Shown: positions 12,501-21,621, counted from the stretch's first letter. The stretch: 64,000 bases of DNA from Closterium sp. Naga37s-1 (GCA_947471745.1 CANJKZ010000142.1:3774501-3838500); one strand, 5' to 3'. Notes: generated from the letters alone by a model not told the origin. Translations and numbers: made by a program.

Positions 12501-15500
12501 GTTGCGTTGCGTTGCGCTGCTCTGCACTGCGCTGCGTTGCGTTGCTTTCTCACAGGTAATTCAAGGAGCGCAAGGAAGAGAGTTGCGCGGGGATGGGTCC
12601 TGTGAGTGCGTTCTCTTGCAGTTCCCTGGCAGGCCAGGGCAAAGGAGCACAGACGACATCACCACCACACCAGTGTTGGAAGTGTCCGAGCAGGAAAGGA
12701 GATTCAACAAGGAGGTGGGGTAGGAAGAGCGGGAAAGCACAGGCCAGTATGCAAGTGCTGCTAAGCCTTTTGGTCGAAGCCCACACACAGAAACACTGTG
12801 AGTGAGTGTAACAAACTCATGCGTGCTGAACAACGACCCTGTGATGTGACAAGCACGTCTCAGTGAGTAGGCAAGCATGTGGAGAAAGACGCACGCGTCT
12901 TGCTGCGTCCTGCGTCTGGACGCAGCGTCCAGACGCAGAGACGCAGGACGCGCGTCCAGACGCAGGACGCACCCCGTTTTTTTTTTCGGGCTGACCGGGA
13001 AAAAAAATTGCCCCAGCGCGAAACTTACTTTAACGATTTCGACGCGACTGTCAATTTCGCGTCATGTCGACCCCCCCTAACCCATTTCGACCATCAAAAA
13101 CACCCTAGAGGGTTTACCAAGACATTCTCCTTCGTAAACCCTAAACCCTGAAAATTTGAAGGGGACGATTTTGCCTCAAATGTGTGCATCGTCGTTCCCC
13201 CCCCCCTTCCAATACCCTATAACATCATTTTTCGGCTGCCCGGGGGTTTTTTTTGCCCTGCCCGGGCATGCGTCTTTTCATGCGTCCTAAAGGCCCTCCT
13301 CTAGCGTCCTGCGTCTAAGACGCTGCGTCTGGACGCAAGCGTCCTAGACGCAGGACGCGTCTTTCTCCACATGTCAGTCAGAAAACAAGCATAATGCAAG
13401 CATGCATGCATGCATGTGCAGTGCAGTGCAGTGCATACACACATAAGGGAGGCGTTCTCACAGGTTATAGAGGTCTTTCATCACACTGATCTGAGGTGGA
13501 ATGGGCCCTGAGAGCCTGTTGCGGTCCAAGCGACTGACAACAAAAAGGATTCCACAAAAACAGCTGAGAATATATTGGTCTACGAAAGGGAGGAGTATGG
13601 AGCGGGGACAGGGAGCGGGAAGGGGAGGGGAGGAAAGACTGCGTGGGCATCAGGATTCAGAAGTTGCGGGGATCATAGAAAGTAACTAAATCCTGTCTGG
13701 TTGGACAACGAGGTTCAAAAGGGTATTAAGTGTGACGGCAAACCCGACGAGGCTGCTGAATGAGAGGTCAAGAACAAGGAATTGGTACTGCTCATGGACT
13801 GACTGCACTGCACCGCACTGCACTCAGCTGCACACTACTGCACTGCACTGCACTGGACTGCAGAGAGATGCCCACTTGTTGTGAGTCGACTACACAACCA
13901 GCCAGGACAACCAAGCTGAAGCAGGGAGGGAGGTATGTGGCAAAAGACGCAGGGCGCGTCATGCGTCCTGCGTCTGGACGCAGCGTCCGGACGCAGGGAC
14001 GCTGGACGCGCGTCCAGACGCAGGACGCACGGCATATTTTTTTTCGGGCTGACCGGAAATGTTTTTTTTTTTTCCCGATCGCGAAGTTGACATGACATTC
14101 GCGATTTCGACGCGAATGTCAATGTCGCGAAATTTCGACCCCCCATACCCATTTCTACCATCAAAAACAGCCCACACACAATTCTCCTTCGTAAACCCTT
14201 GAGGGTTTTAGCTACATTTCGCTCCATAGTGCTACCTTTCGCTCCATAGCTATCTTTTTGCCTCACATGTGTGATACGTCGTCCTCCCCCCCCTTCCCAT
14301 GCCCTATAACGTGTTTTTTGGCTGCCCGGGGGTTTTTTTTGCCCTGCCCGGGCCTGCGTCTTTTGCTGCGTCTCAAAGGCCCACATCATGCGTCCTGCGT
14401 CTAAGACGCTGCGTCTGGACGCACTCGTCTTAGACGCAGGATGCGTCTTTTGCCACATAGCCAGCGCTGAGGCTTTTGAGGCTTTTCATGACGGAGACGG
14501 CAGTGTGGATGGACGTGAAGAGGTTGACGCTCAAGGCCCTGCTCACGCACGCACACACGCACGCACACACACACGCACGCACGCACGGAACGTGCATTTC
14601 AAACAGATTTTGAAATTACTCAATCTGAGGCCTCTGAATGCGAAGAGTCTCAAGCATCCAGCTTCCAACCAACCGACTAGCCGAGCAGGCAGGCACCTCA
14701 AGCAAATTCCCAAGCAAATTCCCAAAAGACGGCGAACACCGGTGGTTACGTGGGAATTGAACATGGGGGAGAGGAGGGAGTGCATGGGTGGGCGGTACTT
14801 ACAAGAATTTGAGGGCAGGGATACAGAGGGCGGTTGGCACGGGCCCTGCCAGCAAGTTGTAGTACAAGTCACTTGAAGGGAAGGGAAGACACAGGGTGGT
14901 GTAGGGAGGGAAGGACCAAGGTACATGGCATGATTGAGATGGGTGACTGAAGGTAAGACACAGGGTGGCGAAGGAGGGATACAGAGGGCGGTTGGGAGGG
15001 GGCCTGCAAGCGAGCTGTATGACAAGTCACTTGCAGGGAAGGGAAGACACAGGGTGGTGTAGGGAGGGAGATATAGCATGTGGAGAGATGGCATTGAGAG
15101 ACAGCATGGAGAGACAGCAATGAGACAAGGCATGATACCGCGGCTCAAGCACTGTTGCAGTGCAGACAAGGAAGCGGCACCGCAGGTACACAGGCACGGT
15201 ACATTGGTGGATGGATGGACATGGATGGCATGGCGTGCGCGCATGCGCACACAGGCACACACACACAGGCACACACACACAGGCACACACACACAGGCAC
15301 ACACACACAGGCACACACACACAGGCACACACACACACAGGCACACACACAGGCACACACACACAGGCACACACACACAGGCACACACACACAGGCACAC
15401 ACACACAGGCACACACACACAGGCACACACACACAGGCACACGCGCGCGCGCGTGCGCAAGTGAAGGCCGTTCTGGGATGAATATGAATGCGGGCTTACA

Positions 15501-17779
15501 GGTCAATGAGTCGATTCAGCTTGCTGAACTCTGGAGCAATGGCACTCGTGAGTCCCACATCCCGCAGGCTCCTGAAGCAAGAGTAGCGTGGCAAGGAGGG
15601 GAAGAAGGAAAGATTGACCCGCAAACTACCGAAGGCTAGCAAGGCATGAGGAGAGGAGATAATAAAAGTGAGCTGACTTTTGAGTCGACTCAAAAGTCAA
15701 CTGGAGACCAAATCGTAGTAGTGCTTGAGAAGGTGCCTCAAGTCAAGGCATGAGGAGAGGGGTTCATTGATTGTACCTAGTGCCAACACTTGCAGCACCT
15801 CTGCAAGTCATGCTGCTTGCTAGTAGCTAGCAAGTTGCTACTACTACCCAGGAATGCCTCCAATCCATTCTAGCAGCATAAGGCACATGCTGCTGGAAAG
15901 GGCGGCGCCTGATTGCGAGGGACAGACAGGCAGAGGCTTCCGAGGAGGAATACACGCACACGGTGCTTACAACCTTTGCTGCTGAGGGCGGTCACTGAAA
16001 GGGATATTCTTTGAAAAGGACACCTTGAAGGGGAAGGGGTGCTTACAGAGTGTTGAGGGCGGTCAATGTGAAAAGGACACTTGGGATTGTTGTGCCCAGT
16101 TGGGCGCGTGTCAAGGAGCTGTCAGTGGAAAGAGCGTGGCGTGGTGGAGAGAGGCGGAGACGAGGGGAGCTTGAGGGGGGACGAGTAGACATTGAAGAAA
16201 CAATGGGGTAAAGGAGGGAAAGGGTGAGCCACACAAGGCAGGCTGGAACAGAATAGAAGCAGGCGATTGTGCACACACAGAGGTGTATGTGGCTGCGAGC
16301 GAGTAAGAGAGAGAGTGAGTGAATGCATGCGTGTGTGGGCGTGTATGCATGTGTGTGTGTGCCCACGCACACGCGCATGTACAAGTGTGTGTGCATGTGC
16401 GTGTGTGTGTGTGCACTTGTGTGGCAGATACAGCCAAGCAGAGACAGGCACCACATGCAGGCGTGCATCGACAGACATGCAAGCATGCACATGCGAGCGA
16501 GTGAGCACAGCACTGGGCGTCACATGATCACATCACGCGTCTATCTGCTGTGCATGCATGCATCAGCTGTTATGCGCCAGGCCAGCCAGGCGGAAGTTGA
16601 AAGGGTGCTCTTGACAATTCTCAAAAGCACCGCGCTGCTGCGACTGCATGCATGCAGCATGCACACGCCACGCTATTACAGAGAGGTGAGGCGGGTGAGG
16701 TCGGCAATGGCAGGCGACAGGTTTGGATCCGTGTTTGGTGTCCACGTCAATGATCTGCAGCAACGTGCACGGGGAACAGACAGACACAAACAAACCAGCA
16801 CTCTGGCCCACTTCCAATGCTCCTCCTCCTTCTCCTCTTCCTCCTCCTCCTCTCCTCCTCCTCCTCCTCCTCCTCCTCCTCCTCCTCCTCCTCCTCCTCC
16901 TCCTCCTTCACCTCAATAACAATTGCAAAACAGGTCACGCACAGATATCCAGAGCATGGGCATCCACAAGTAACAAATAGCTCACACACAATCAGTGTTT
17001 TGACACGTCTCAAAACACTACTTTTATCACACAATCACTCGCTCTGAAATCCTCACAGCACAGCTGCAGGCAAACCATCCCTCCAGTTGTGCTGCGCTCA
17101 AACCAAGTACCGTTCGCAGGGCATTCTGTAAAATGACTCAACCCATGTGCGGTTCGCGGGAGATCAGATCAGATCAGATCAGATCAGATCAGAGGAGTCT
17201 CAAAACAATCACGGTGCATTCAATTCAAGCGTCCAACCACTCACAGGCGCTCCAAGTTGGTGAGTTGGTAAAGTACGGACGGGAGGGCATAGGATAGTTC
17301 AGTGATGAAGCTGCGAGGGAGCGGGTCAGATCATACATGGGCACGGATTGGCAAGCAAGGTGTGTGTGAGCATTCCTGAGTGGACGACACAGCACACACG
17401 TGTCTGTGGGTATGAACGCGTGGGCACGATTGCTTGTGTGCATGGGTGTGCTGCACACACGAGAGACGATAGACACAAGACTAGGAGGAGAACGGAACAG
17501 TACATTGCTGTGACGTAGCCTGTTTTTAAGCCAAATCAATAACAGGTTTCGAGTCGACTCAAAAACAAGACTTGGGGAAAAACTGATCAATACATTGCTG
17601 TGACGTTGCCGGAGGAGTCGCATATGAGACCAGCCGTCTCCCTCCACTGCCAGTCCCTACAGTCCTTATTACTCCTGGTCCAATTCATCTCCTCAGCAAA
17701 GCCGTGCATGTTCGTAACAAACTCGTCCACCATGCCATCTGCGGCAGACAGCAACAGACAGAGAGTGGAAAGAGTTTCG
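1..17779 (-). CDS. Giant mosaic gene: LRR / EGF-like / L-type lectin / papain-like protease / EGF-like / LysM (3' end beyond window)
   Basis: About 29 exons on the minus strand. I joined exons by GT-AG borders and codon phase. The order is N-cap 17594-17779, 18 LRR exons from 17245-17310 down to 6951-7022, 6779-6913, 6657-6735, 5320-6376, 4601-4627, 3647-4302, 3283-3420, 2613-2853, 1991-2176, 1350-1594, 859-957 and 1-255. All LRR introns are phase 2; the later junctions use phases 2, 0, 1, 1, 0, 0, 1, 1, 0, 0, and each one fits. The product should be secreted or extracellular: an N-terminal hydrophobic stretch (around LSTLCLLLSAADG), disulfide-rich modules, lectin and LysM. The initiating exon upstream of 17779 was not found, and the C-terminus lies outside the window. 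Known families are LRR, legume lectin, peptidase C1A, EGF and LysM; their union in one chain is my inference from phase continuity. A split into two genes is possible but has no support at the joints. Confidence 0.72.
660..800. repeat. CACCACCCACCAATCACC short tandem repeats
   Basis: Diverged ~18-24-nt units rich in CCACC in the first intron before the window edge (between LysM exons). Confidence 0.7.
2613..4627 (-). CDS. Papain-like cysteine protease (C1A) domain of the mosaic gene
   Basis: Exons 4601-4627 (27-nt micro-exon), 3647-4302, 3283-3420 and 2613-2853. The catalytic Cys lies in VRSQGGCGDCWAYAVVASIE, with the Q of the oxyanion hole just before it. Secondary papain landmarks follow: GGSPSKAYQYLL, then GYSITGFE...AVQRQPVVVHIEAS...FLNYDG. 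The catalytic His is in NLNHVVLLVGY, and the Asn in [21 protein letters not shown] with the closing CGINTLPGIYPIV. The triad is intact, so activity is plausible. I see no I29 inhibitory prodomain; the mature domain follows the lectin almost directly. A Gly/Ala-rich insertion (about 3650-3900) sits between the N- and C-lobes. An alternative small exon near 3035-3100 breaks phase and was left out. Confidence 0.85.
2925..2943. repeat. Palindrome, TTTTGAG-GCGT-CTCAAAA type
   Basis: Member of a dispersed palindrome family with arms TTTTGAG/CTCAAAA and a 4-nt core. Near-perfect here (core GCGT). Intron of the mosaic gene. Confidence 0.7.
3229..3296. repeat. 21-nt direct repeat of an exon/donor border flanking a palindrome
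   Basis: The 21 nt spanning the end of the protease exon (coding NYDG) and its GTGAGT donor at 3276-3296 are repeated exactly at 3229-3249. Between the copies is the palindrome TTTGAG-GCGC-CTCAAA (3251-3266). The downstream copy is an intronic remnant. Confidence 0.85.
3481..3553. repeat. (GT)n followed by poly-T
   Basis: GT dinucleotides to about 3527, then about 26 T. Intron of the protease region. A similar T tract is at 1711-1731. Confidence 0.9.
4745..5156 (-). repeat. tRNA-derived (SINE-like) tandem repeat
   Basis: On the minus strand, TAGTGGTATAGTGGTT (4998-5013) is an excellent Pol III A-box/D-arm, and GGGTTCGAATCTC (4952-4964) is a B-box/T-loop at normal spacing. The T-stem and acceptor stem do not pair, so this is a tRNA pseudogene or SINE head rather than a functional tRNA. 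A second A-box copy, CAGTGGTCTAGTGGTT, lies at 4759-4774. The ~145-nt region upstream of the A-box is present twice (about 4747-4890 and 4986-5125), and a ~30-nt tail of it a third time (5122-5155). Located in an intron of the mosaic gene. Confidence 0.6.
5261..5300. repeat. (CCCAT)n pentanucleotide repeat
   Basis: Eight copies of ATCCC just downstream of the lectin exon donor (minus strand). Confidence 0.9.
5320..6376 (-). CDS. Cys-rich/EGF-like segment plus L-type (legume) lectin domain
   Basis: A single 1057-nt exon. Residues 1 to ~100 hold a Cys-rich block ending in an EGF-like module (GHGTCFYSG... TCACNTGYTNGELPGTC). From about residue 115 the sequence follows the legume-lectin fold: an early ADFSLLTSIS strand, LKLSFSFSI, the GLAFVIAARDEIPGG strand with the GYSG turn, and the signature AVEFDTFQDASSSDPDSSHVG with the acidic and His residues that bind Ca/Mn in the family. 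The back-sheet strands KYAWIDYSPGKGGLLSVYVA and FVVGFTAASS with LQWSLDT close the domain. It should bind glycans outside the cell. The acceptor sits directly beside a 24-nt palindrome at 6382-6405. The donor GTAAGC is at 5314-5319. Confidence 0.8.
6382..6432. repeat. Palindromic tandem repeat at a 3' splice site
   Basis: GCAAACAGGC-tcct-GCCTGTTTGC (6382-6405) is a perfect-arm palindrome, followed by a second, imperfect copy to about 6432 and a third half-copy to about 6450. It directly abuts the acceptor of the lectin exon (exon begins at 6376 on the minus strand), so it supplies the AG and upstream tract. Confidence 0.75.
6657..6913 (-). CDS. LRR C-terminal cap and linker exons of the mosaic gene
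   Basis: Two exons, 6779-6913 and 6657-6735, separated by a short intron. The first encodes a Cys-containing stretch (SCAYQHLLRYAVADGC followed by a helix-like NYNWLERLVNNM) that probably closes the LRR solenoid. The second encodes a 27-residue linker (ISVRREEAVLCTAPLWTL and so on). They were chosen because they are the only readings I found that carry phase 2 from the last LRR through to phase 0 at the start of the lectin exon, each with a canonical AG acceptor and GT donor. No known family is recognised in either piece. Confidence 0.5.
6951..17310 (-). CDS. Eighteen LRR exons of the mosaic gene
   Basis: Exons at 17245-17310, 16680-16754, 16047-16118, 15500-15568, 14803-14871, 13462-13533, 12554-12625, 11243-11311, 10731-10796, 10323-10391, 9479-9550, 9127-9198, 8657-8728, 8336-8407, 8048-8119, 7751-7822, 7307-7378 and 6951-7022. 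Each is 66-75 nt (mostly 72), begins with the third base of a Leu/Ile codon and ends two bases into another, so all introns are phase 2. Encoded repeats follow the plant extracellular pattern, e.g. DLSSNSLEGNIPDQISELTRLYVL and DLSNNQLSGSIPQSLSRLRYMTML. The first four and the 9479 repeat are more diverged. One exon per repeat with phase-2 introns is the classic plant LRR-receptor arrangement. No kinase domain follows; the LRRs run into a lectin/protease region. The donor at 10725-10730 (GTCAGT) is weak. Confidence 0.85.
8806..8902. repeat. 32-nt direct repeat with palindrome CTTTTGAG-AATT-CTCAAAAG
   Basis: A 32-nt segment at 8806-8837 recurs at 8869-8900 with two mismatches. The 20-nt perfect palindrome 8836-8855 lies at their junction, and a shorter TGAGAATTCTCA at 8891-8902. 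Intron between LRR exons. Confidence 0.8.
9880..10066. repeat. 24-nt minisatellite
   Basis: About seven copies of GGACGGAGCAAAGAGGAGGA plus GAAA, open in several frames. Intron of the mosaic gene. Confidence 0.85.
10078..10195. repeat. Short direct repeats around palindrome CTTTTGAG-AATT-CTCAAAAG
   Basis: The perfect 20-nt palindrome is at 10114-10133. GAGTTGACAT followed by a related ATGATG-like tail occurs at 10078 and again at 10181, on either side. Confidence 0.65.
11131..11229. repeat. (GGA)n microsatellite
   Basis: About 33 uninterrupted trinucleotides in an intron, ending just before the donor of the LRR exon at 11243. Confidence 0.95.
11648..11725. repeat. GGTCAGA/GGTCAGATGA short tandem repeat
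   Basis: Seven or eight copies of a 10-nt GAGGTCAG(A)-type unit, plus-strand reading. Intronic. Confidence 0.75.
11996..12011. repeat. Palindrome TTTGAG-GCGC-CTCAAA
   Basis: Perfect member of the TTTTGAG/CTCAAAA palindrome family in an intron of the mosaic gene; only a short ATATGGT direct repeat is seen around it. Confidence 0.75.
12040..12170. repeat. 16-nt minisatellite
   Basis: About eight copies of TGCCATTTGCTGACAA, the last ones diverged (CGTTTGC, TCGTTTGC). Intronic. Confidence 0.85.
12876..13373. mobile_element. Terminal-inverted-repeat element, copy 1 (MITE-like)
   Basis: The ends are perfect inverted repeats of about 17 nt (CATGTGGAGAAAGACGC at left). Inside each end is an array of GCGTCC/GGACGC-type motifs in both orientations (GCGTCTGGACGC and relatives) that can fold extensively. 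The centre contains TTTTTTCGGGCTGACCGG and a plant telomere-like AAACCCTAAACCC at about 13135-13147. No coding region. A target-site duplication is unclear. It lies in an intron of the mosaic gene and matches the element at 13934-14459 in order and motifs. Confidence 0.7.
13934..14459. mobile_element. Terminal-inverted-repeat element, copy 2 (MITE-like)
   Basis: Ends are perfect inverted repeats of about 18 nt (TATGTGGCAAAAGACGCA at left). The same subterminal GCGTC-type arrays and the same core (CGGGCTGACCGG, a block around CATCAAAAACAGCCCACAC, a CTGCCCGGG block) are present as in copy 1, but the terminal bases differ (GGCAAA versus GGAGAA). The outermost TA on both sides could be a TA target duplication. 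Non-autonomous; no transposase is seen in the window. Confidence 0.7.
14971..15032 (-). pseudogene. Decayed duplicate of the LRR exon at 14803-14871
   Basis: Encodes DLSYSSLAGPLPTALCIP, closely matching the neighbouring real exon (DLYYNLLAGPVPTALCIP), and shares flanking intron sequence with it (the GGGAAGACACAGGGTGGTG block occurs in both). Its donor side is lost: the reading continues without GT where the real exon ends. It is read as a local tandem duplication of exon plus intron that has lost its 3' half. Confidence 0.65.
15248..15442. repeat. 10-nt CA-rich minisatellite (ACACACAGGC)n
   Basis: About 19 units, some of 8 or 12 nt, followed by an alternating CGCGCGCG run. Intronic; all the apparent protein readings through it are low-complexity. 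Confidence 0.9.
15640..15760. repeat. 17-nt direct repeats around a 24-nt perfect palindrome
   Basis: CAAGGCATGAGGAGAGG occurs exactly at 15640-15656 and 15744-15760. Between them, 15675-15698 is a perfect 24-nt palindrome with arms GACTTTTGAG... and core TCGA. Confidence 0.85.
16815..16911. repeat. (CTC)n microsatellite
   Basis: Long pyrimidine trinucleotide run in an intron, interrupted by TTC near its left end. Confidence 0.9.
16985..17038. repeat. Palindrome AGTGTTTTGA...TCAAAACACT with direct repeats
   Basis: 26-nt palindrome with one mismatched pair at 16994-17019. CACACAATCA is present on both sides (16985-16994 and 17029-17038). Confidence 0.65.
17160..17194. repeat. (GATCA)n pentanucleotide repeat
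   Basis: Six to seven copies of AGATC in an intron of the mosaic gene. Confidence 0.9.
17501..17610. repeat. 20-nt repeat of an exon/donor border flanking a palindrome
   Basis: The exon end coding NVTAM plus donor (17591-17610) recurs at 17501-17520 with one mismatch. Palindrome core GAGTCGACTC with partly matching arms lies between (17547-17564). Confidence 0.75.
17594..17779 (-). CDS. N-terminal exon of the mosaic gene: secretory-like stretch plus LRR N-cap
   Basis: Read from an acceptor at 17780 to a donor GTATTG at 17588-17593. The hydrophobic run TLSTLCLLLSAADG looks like the end of a signal peptide. It is followed by a plant-type LRRNT cap: a DEFVTNM helix, MNWTRSNKDC, a W-x-W pair, then GLICDSSGNVTAM. 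Two cysteines flank the W motif, as in LRRNT_2 caps. An alternative acceptor at 17741 would remove the hydrophobic run. The upstream exon with the start codon was not identified; nothing between 17780 and 18700 gives a convincing Met-plus-donor solution. The last ~20 nt of this exon and its border recur at 17501-17520. Confidence 0.6.
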
Positions 17780-19066
17780 CTGCAATGAGAGGCAAAACAT
17801 CGAGATGCGACGGGGTGGGTGGTAGTAAGACCGTGCAGCGAATTGCCAGCCTGCTATTTCATTCTGGTGCGGTGCAATAACCGGCCTGGATCGAGTCGGT
17901 GCGTGCATGCATGGTGATGCTGCTGCGGCTTCAAGGCAACCATGCTGGGTGGATGATGCATGCGCCGTGCAGTGCAGTGCAGTGCAGTGCGATGCAGTGC
18001 AGTGCAGGGATGCTCAGGAAGCAGCGAGCGGCATCGCCGTGACAATGGCGTGTCAGATTGGCAGATGCGATGCGACAGCTGCAGGTTTGACACTCGCACA
18101 CAGACAGAGATGCCGTGTGTGCTGTGCTGTGCTGTGCTGTGCTGCGCTGTGCTGTGCTGTGCTGTGCTGTGCTGTGCTGTGCTGTGCTTGTGTGGCTTCT
18201 CAGCCGTGCCTCCGAACGTGTCACGTGCCTCACACGGACGGAACACGGAACGCAGTTCACTTCACTCGGAACACGGAACACGGAACAGGCTCGCCACCCA
18301 ATTCGCTCGGTCGCTTACACTGGGGACTTTCGTCGAGGAAAATGGGGAGGGGATTGTCGGCGCTGGCTGTCAGCGAGTAGCGTGGGAGCGTTTCCGCGGG
18401 AGAGGGGGAGAGGAGCCACGGCCCAGTGGGTGGCGCCAGGAGAAGAGAGACGATGAAGAGAGCACGCAGCACATGCGCGGCATGGTGTGCTGATGATGTG
18501 AAGTGCCGTGATGATGGTGGTGCTGCTGCTCCTGCTGCTCTTGCTCCTGCTGCTGCGGACGGTGATACGGATAATGGTAAAGATGATGTCGACTTCCCGC
18601 GCGGATTCCTCGACCGGCCTCCCCATCCCCTCTTCCCCTGCGTTTCTGCTCCCTCATTGCTCCGCGTCCCTCGTTTCGACGCGTCACTCTCCCCGCACCC
18701 TTCTGTCACCGCCATGGTTGCGCACGCGCGCCGTCTAACCCTGGAAAGACGGCGAGGATTGGACGGACGAACAGATTATGAACTTCGTGAACATTATGAA
18801 TTCATGATTGATAAGCTCACGAACTTTATGAACCCATGATTGATAAGCTCACGAACTTTATGAACTCATTGATAAGCTCATGAACTGTATGAACTCATGA
18901 TTGATAAGCTCATGAACTTGATGAACTCATGATTGACAAGCTCATCATGAAGCTATCCTGAACATGACAACAACGTGCCACCGGGGGGTGAGCTATAGGT
19001 AATATAGGTTATAGTATAGACTATAGCGACATGCCTAGTAGGAAAATTCTGGTCCTACTATAGTAG
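17780..19066. other. Region between the mosaic gene and the SAWADEE-like gene
   Basis: It should contain the first exon and promoter of the mosaic gene, but neither was located with confidence. It holds GTGCA/GTGCT pentanucleotide runs (17970-18005 and 18118-18187), a hydrophobic minus-strand reading near 18430-18500 without a usable start, and a degenerate repeat at 18778-18955. Confidence 0.5.
18778..18955. repeat. ~37-nt tandem repeat
   Basis: Four to five diverged copies of a unit containing GAACTCATGATTGATAAGCT and CATGAACTTTAT. AT-rich compared with its surroundings; between genes. Confidence 0.8.
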
Positions 19067-21589
19067 TCATAGCCACATGTGCGAGAAAAATGTCGCATTT
19101 ATAGCGAAATGCATCAAAATGTCACGTTCGAACGTCCATTCACATGGGAGGACTCGAAGTTGCCGTGGGTGCGGGAACGGTAGCTGAGAAGAAGAAACAC
19201 GACTGCTGCTACTCAATGCCGCCTCCAAAACTCTACCACCACCACCACCACCACCACCACCACCACCACCACCACCACCACCACCACCACCACCACCACC
19301 ACCACCACCACCACCACCACCACCACCACCACCACCACCACCACCACCACCACCACCACCACCACCACCACCACCACCACCACCACCACTACCACTACCA
19401 CTACCACTACCACCGCCTCTAACGACTCTTGGGAGCGATCTTTGGGGATTTTCAGGAACCCCTCCCCGGACGGCCACTGCACGGCCCTGAACCTCCATTC
19501 TCCCAGGAATCCCACCCCGGACAGCCACTGCACGGCCCCCTCTAACGACCGCGCTTCTGCCTCGTTGCTGCCGCCCGTCCCAGGTGGAGGAAGGCGCATG
19601 AGAGGTGAAGGCAGGAGCAGGCGCGGGATGAGGCTCTTTTGGCCCTGATCCTCCATTTTCAACAGCACCAGTGTGGGTACCACCTGTGTGGATGTCACCA
19701 GCAGCAGCAACAGCAGCAGCAGCAGCAGCGCCATGACCGCTGGTGCTAGCAGCAGCGGTATCAGCAGCGGGTGGTGTTCCAGCAGCACGGGTCGTAGCAA
19801 CAGGGACTGTGTGTTCCTTCTCCCTCCTCCACTGCCTACCATCCTCCCCATCCCCATCCCCATCACCACCACTGCCACCTCCTCCTCCTCCTCCTCCTCC
19901 TCCTCCTCTTCCGCTGATTCCATTCCCATGCGCCCCATACCCACTACCTTCTCCCCCTCCTCGCCCTGCCTCCCCTCTGCTTCCCCCCCCCTCTCCACCC
20001 GCTGAACCTCCTACTTGTCGCCCCCCACCCTCTCTACCCCCTTCTCCCTCGCCTCTTCTCCTCTCCCCTCTCCCCTGCAAATCCCCTGCCAGCCCATGGC
20101 CATGTGCACCAGCCCCTCTTAAAGCCCCACCATCATGATCATCCCCTCTCCTGTTCCGCTCCTCAGCTGAGTGCTCTCTGCTGAAGCTTCTGCCCCGCTC
20201 CCACTCACCATGCCTTTCCTCCTCCCCCTCCTCAATCCTTCCCCGCCCCTCTCGCTCCCACTCCCCACCCCCGCTCTCCCATTCCCTCCGCCTTCTCTCC
20301 CCTTCCCTGCCCTCTCTCTCCCATTCCCTGCCTCCTCTCTCCCTTTCCCTGCACCCACCCTCCCGTTCCCTGCCCCCACCCTCCCGTTCCCTGCTCCTAC
20401 TCCGCCTCTCCACCTCTCCATCCTCCACCCCTGCAGGACCCACCAGCCCCTCTCTCTGCCCCTCCAACACGCGCTCCCTATCCCTGCTTACACTGCGGCT
20501 GCTGCCCCACTCGCCCTCATGCAACCGCTCCTTCCCTCTCCCACCCCTCCCATGACTCCGCTCCCATTCTTGTACGTATCGGCCTTCCACTCCAAATCCT
20601 CTCTCTACCAAATGCTCATTCTCTACCAAGTGGTCGTGTGAGCCGTTTTTGTTGCTTCCACCCCTTGCCTCGCCGTCCCTCTCTGCTTCCCACCCCCGCC
20701 CATGCCTATGCTGCATTTCCCCCACCGCCCTATCCCTGTCCCTGTCCCTGTCCCTCCCCCCCTCCCTCTCCCTCCCCCTCTCCCTCCCCCTCTCCCCTTT
20801 CCTCTCCATCTCCCACTTCCTTTCCCTCTCCCCATGCAATGCCTCCCCCCTCTCCTTGTATTTCTCTCTCTCCCTTCCACCCACCCTATCCCTAAGCTTG
20901 CTTCTGTCCTTACCCATATCCGTGCTTCTATGTTTATGACTCTCCCTCTCTCGCCCATATTCTCTCTCCCCTTCCACGCCAGCATCTCTCATCTGCCTCT
21001 CCCTCTCCTCCCGCCTCCTCCTCCCATCCACATCATCCCCTCTTCTCATTGCCCTTCCCCATTCCCCATCCAACCCCTCGTCCCTCCCCATCCCCATCTC
21101 TTTACGCCTATCCTGAGACTTCCCATGCCACCCATCTCTACCCAAGCCCCTCCTAGAATCACCCATATGATCCCTCTCCCTCGCCCCGTACATCTCCTCA
21201 CCGCCATCCGCTGCCCTATCTCCACTCCTTGCCCTTTCACCATCTCTTTCATACCAGTTACTGTGCCGCCGCCCACTATGTTTCTCACTGTGAAACTCAC
21301 TATGAGGCGGAGTGGGGGACGCAGTGTGGGGAGGAGTGGGGGACGCAGTGTGGGGAGGAGTGGGGGAAGCAGTGTGCGGAGGAGTGGGGGACGCAGTGTG
21401 GGGAGGAGTGGGGGAGGCAGTGTAAGGGCTTCTCGACCAGTACCGTGCTGTGTCATATCCCCGTTGCTCCAAATTACCCTCCGGGCTTCGCATCGCACGT
21501 CGGGAGTGCTCGTACCTCCCACCATGCCCATCCATCCATGCTGCTCTGTTCCCACCACCACCACCAGCAGCAGCAGCAGCAGCACCACC

Positions 21590-21621
<32 letters not shown>

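Noticed and set aside
13133-13148. Interstitial telomere repeat as a chromosome-end or fusion scar
   Set aside because: Only two AAACCCT units, inside a TIR element.
15248-15442. Cys/Val-rich or His/Thr-rich proteins read from the CA repeat
   Set aside because: Low-complexity translations of a 10-nt minisatellite in an intron.
18257-18715. Minus-strand reading with a hydrophobic stretch, considered as first exon of the mosaic gene
   Set aside because: The Met is over 90 residues before the hydrophobic segment and no donor gives the needed phase.
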